From NCBI GenBank assembly GCA_934086255.1, contig CAKOIB010000019.1, forward strand, positions 1-16,133: DNA of 16,133 bases, given 5' to 3'. Source of the DNA: an uncultured Bacilli bacterium. Lineage in GTDB: Bacteria; Bacillota_I; Bacilli_A; RF39; UBA660. How positions within the stretch are numbered: position 1 is the first letter of the stretch; each line of letters starts with the position of its first letter. Positions 14,124 to 16,133 of the stretch are shown in pieces. A model generated the notes under the pieces. That model made no database searches. It saw nothing but the letters and a program-made list of their open reading frames with translations, and was not told the origin of the DNA. The translations under genes and the position numbers were made by a program.

Positions 14124-16133
14124 ATGAAAAACAAAAAATTATTTACAATTTTGGTACTATTTACTATGCTATGCAATATATTTAGTCCATTTATAACAAT
14201 AGTAAAAGCACAAGAAATAACTATTAATGATTATATTAACTCATTAAATAATAGTGTTAACCTAATCAATACTAAACTTGAATTATCTAAAAATAGCATT
14301 CCATCTACTGATATTGCTTATGAGTCAGCTTTAATGACTATTGAAAGTGATATTTCTAATTTTAATAACAAAATAAATAATTTAAATGATGAAATATCAA
14401 ATATAAATCTAAGTGATTTAGTTAAAGAAAGCGAAGAGTTAAACAATAAGTATAATAATTACTTATCAAAAGGATGCAAAGATAAGAAACTTAATATCAA
14501 TAACATCGAAGATATAAACTGCTCATATGAAGAAAATGGTATTATTATTAACAACAACTTCATAGGAAAAAACGAAATAATTAATCAAATAAATATTAAA
14601 TATATTAATCCATTAAAAGAAGAAATAACTAATTATAATAACAACTACGATAATAAAATAAATGAGTATAAACAAATATTTAATAATTATTTTAATAATG
14701 AATATAATACTATTTTACAAACTAATGAACAAACTTATAATAAAATAAAAAACATTATTATAAATAATCAAACAAACGGAAATAAAACTAATGAATCAGA
14801 AGTCTTCAACACTATAGAAGAAGATCTTAATAAGATTAAAAACTATAAAACAGCATGCAATATTAATGAAATAAATAATATTAAAAACAATATTAATTCA
14901 TTAACAACAAGTATTAATAATAAAAGTACTATATTCTATAATGAAAATAAAAATTATATAGAACTAGGTCTTAATACTAAGATAACTAATTTAACAAATA
15001 AATATAATGATTTAATAAACTCATATAAAAACTGGTTAAATAATAAGAATATAGATATTAATAACATTACTAATGACCAAATGATATCAAATATAGATAA
15101 TGTTTTTACTAACTTATTTACTAAAACAGTTGATATAACAAATGAATATAATAGTTTAATTAATGAAATAAATACTTATTTAGAAAGAATGCCTAGTGAT
15201 AAAGAAACACTTGATAATTTAATGCAAAATCTAAATACAATAAATACTAAACTTAATACAAATATAATATTTACCTACATAGAAAACTTAATTGAACAAT
15301 CAGACCTACCTGATGAAGATACTGTAGATAGATTAATGTTTGTAAAACTATTTAACATTAAAGAAAGTATAAAAGAAAAACTTATAAATAAGAAAAACAG
15401 TTTCTATACATTTAGTATAAATAATTATGATTATAAAATAGCTAATGATAAAATAATTATATATAACAATTTAACAATTCCAACTGATTTAGAAAATAGT
15501 ATTTTATATAATCAAACATTTAAAATAGAAAATAATATATTATATTTAAATGATAGAAATAATAATTTTCTTAATGAATATAAAATAATGTTATCAGGAG
15601 ATCTTAATAAAGATGATGTATTAGATGAAAAAGATTTAGACTTATTACATCAATTAATATTAAAAGAAAAAGAAGAAGAACAATTATTACTTTCAGATTT
15701 AAACAATGATGGTGTAATTGATATAATTGATTTAGGTTTACTAAATAATTTAATAAACCCAAATCAAGATAATACAACAAAGACATCATATAAAATTATT
15801 AAATCTATTAAAAATAATACTATTACTTATAGTATATATTTAAAAAGTAATGGAAAAATAAATGGATTTAGTTATAGAGTTAAAACTAGTAAAGATTTAA
15901 CTTTAAATAAAATAGTTACTAATAATAAAGTATTAATAAAAGATGATTTAGTAATAGGATATGGAACATTTAATGATGGTGATTTATTACTTAGTATAGT
16001 TTATGATAAGAATGATATTAAAGAAGATTATACTATATTTGAAATATATAATGGTAAAATAACTTTTAATAATTATTATAAAGATTCAAATTATAAAGAT
16101 GTTGTAAAAAATATAATAGAAGAAACTACACCT
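14124..16133 (+). CDS. Secreted coiled-coil protein with dockerin type I module (3' end beyond window)
   Basis: The frame is open for 670 codons from ATG 14124 to the last base, with no stop. GGAGG (14110-14114) sits 9 nt before the start. A signal peptide is clear: KNKK, a hydrophobic core, and a V-K-A cleavage site after residue 29. Residues 30-420 are rich in Asn, Lys, Ile and Glu with long helical, coiled-coil-like runs and almost no Cys (C118, C133, C245). Residues 491-545 form a dockerin type I pair: D493-x-N495-x-D497 to D504, and D525-x-N527-x-D529-G to D536, both 12-residue calcium loops. After it, residues 550-670 are beta-rich (KINGFSYRVKTS; LVIGYGTFNDGDLLLSIVYD), resembling a cohesin-like sandwich. 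Dockerins bind cohesins to build surface complexes; a scaffold or adhesin role is inference. The gene is extremely AT-rich, dominated by AAT, TTA and ATA codons. Confidence 0.8.
   Translation, partial: MKNKKLFTILVLFTMLCNIFSPFITIVKAQEITINDYINSLNNSVNLINTKLELSKNSIPSTDIAYESALMTIESDISNFNNKINNLNDEISNINLSDLVKESEELNNKYNNYLSKGCKDKKLNINNIEDINCSYEENGIIINNNFIGKNEIINQINIKYINPLKEEITNYNNNYDNKINEYKQIFNNYFNNEYNTILQTNEQTYNKIKNIIINNQTNGNKTNESEVFNTIEEDLNKIKNYKTACNINEINNIKNNINSLTTSINNKSTIFYNENKNYIELGLNTKITNLTNKYNDLINSYKNWLNNKNIDINNITNDQMISNIDNVFTNLFTKTVDITNEYNSLINEINTYLERMPSDKETLDNLMQNLNTINTKLNTNIIFTYIENLIEQSDLPDEDTVDRLMFVKLFNIKESIKEKLINKKNSFYTFSINNYDYKIANDKIIIYNNLTIPTDLENSILYNQTFKIENNILYLNDRNNNFLNEYKIMLSGDLNKDDVLDEKDLDLLHQLILKEKEEEQLLLSDLNNDGVIDIIDLGLLNNLINPNQDNTTKTSYKIIKSIKNNTITYSIYLKSNGKINGFSYRVKTSKDLTLNKIVTNNKVLIKDDLVIGYGTFNDGDLLLSIVYDKNDIKEDYTIFEIYNGKITFNNYYKDSNYKDVVKNIIEETTP

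Noticed and set aside
1..16133. Mycoplasma-type genetic code (TGA as Trp)
   Set aside because: Conserved Trp positions such as the MBOAT DFWRRW and GFWHG motifs use TGG, and the genes encode wall enzymes that mycoplasmas lack.

Overview
The window is very AT-rich bacterial DNA read with the standard genetic code: tryptophans are TGG, and TGA does not interrupt or act as Trp in the recognised genes. Most genes carry strong Shine-Dalgarno sites. A recU gene overlapping a class A penicillin-binding protein gene, an LCP-family wall ligase with a PASTA domain, and a dockerin-bearing secreted protein point to a low-GC, wall-making Bacillota. An uncultured gut Bacilli or Clostridia relative fits, but this is inference; the codon use rules out a TGA=Trp mycoplasma. 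No mobile element, CRISPR array, tRNA or rRNA was seen.

Layout, left to right. (1) 1-613, plus strand: the 3' end of a uracil-DNA glycosylase family gene followed directly by a MazG-like nucleotide pyrophosphohydrolase, a small DNA/nucleotide hygiene operon. (2) 614-933: noncoding, with a 20-bp tandem duplication, a terminator and the next promoter. (3) 934-3469, plus strand: an MBOAT acyltransferase and a DHHW/AlgX-like membrane-anchored protein, together a two-gene machine for acylating an extracellular glycan. (4) 3470-3635: back-to-back convergent terminators. (5) 3636-10678, minus strand: recU and a bifunctional PBP in one overlapping operon, then an LCP protein with its own promoter, then a transglutaminase-like protein with its own promoter. 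(6) 10679-10991: divergent regulatory region with an unassigned terminator-like hairpin and a 34-codon ORF. (7) 10992-14029, plus strand: an orphan RhuM-family gene, an unrecognised 181-residue protein, and pyrimidine-nucleoside phosphorylase, each with its own promoter. (8) 14124 to the window end: a secreted Asn/Lys-rich coiled-coil protein with a dockerin module, running off the edge.

The central theme is the cell envelope: glycan acylation, peptidoglycan polymerisation, glycopolymer attachment by LCP, and a large secreted protein. The rest is DNA repair and nucleotide metabolism (UDG, MazG, RecU, Pdp). Transcription units are compact. Several promoters lie only about 15-25 nt upstream of the start codon, so the SD sits at the very 5' end of the mRNA, and four genes have their stop codon inside the stem of their own terminator.

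No clearly new multigene system was found. The best leads are the 31-bp perfect palindrome inside rhuM, the stop-codon/terminator overlaps, the orphan RhuM and its unknown neighbour, and the dockerin protein.
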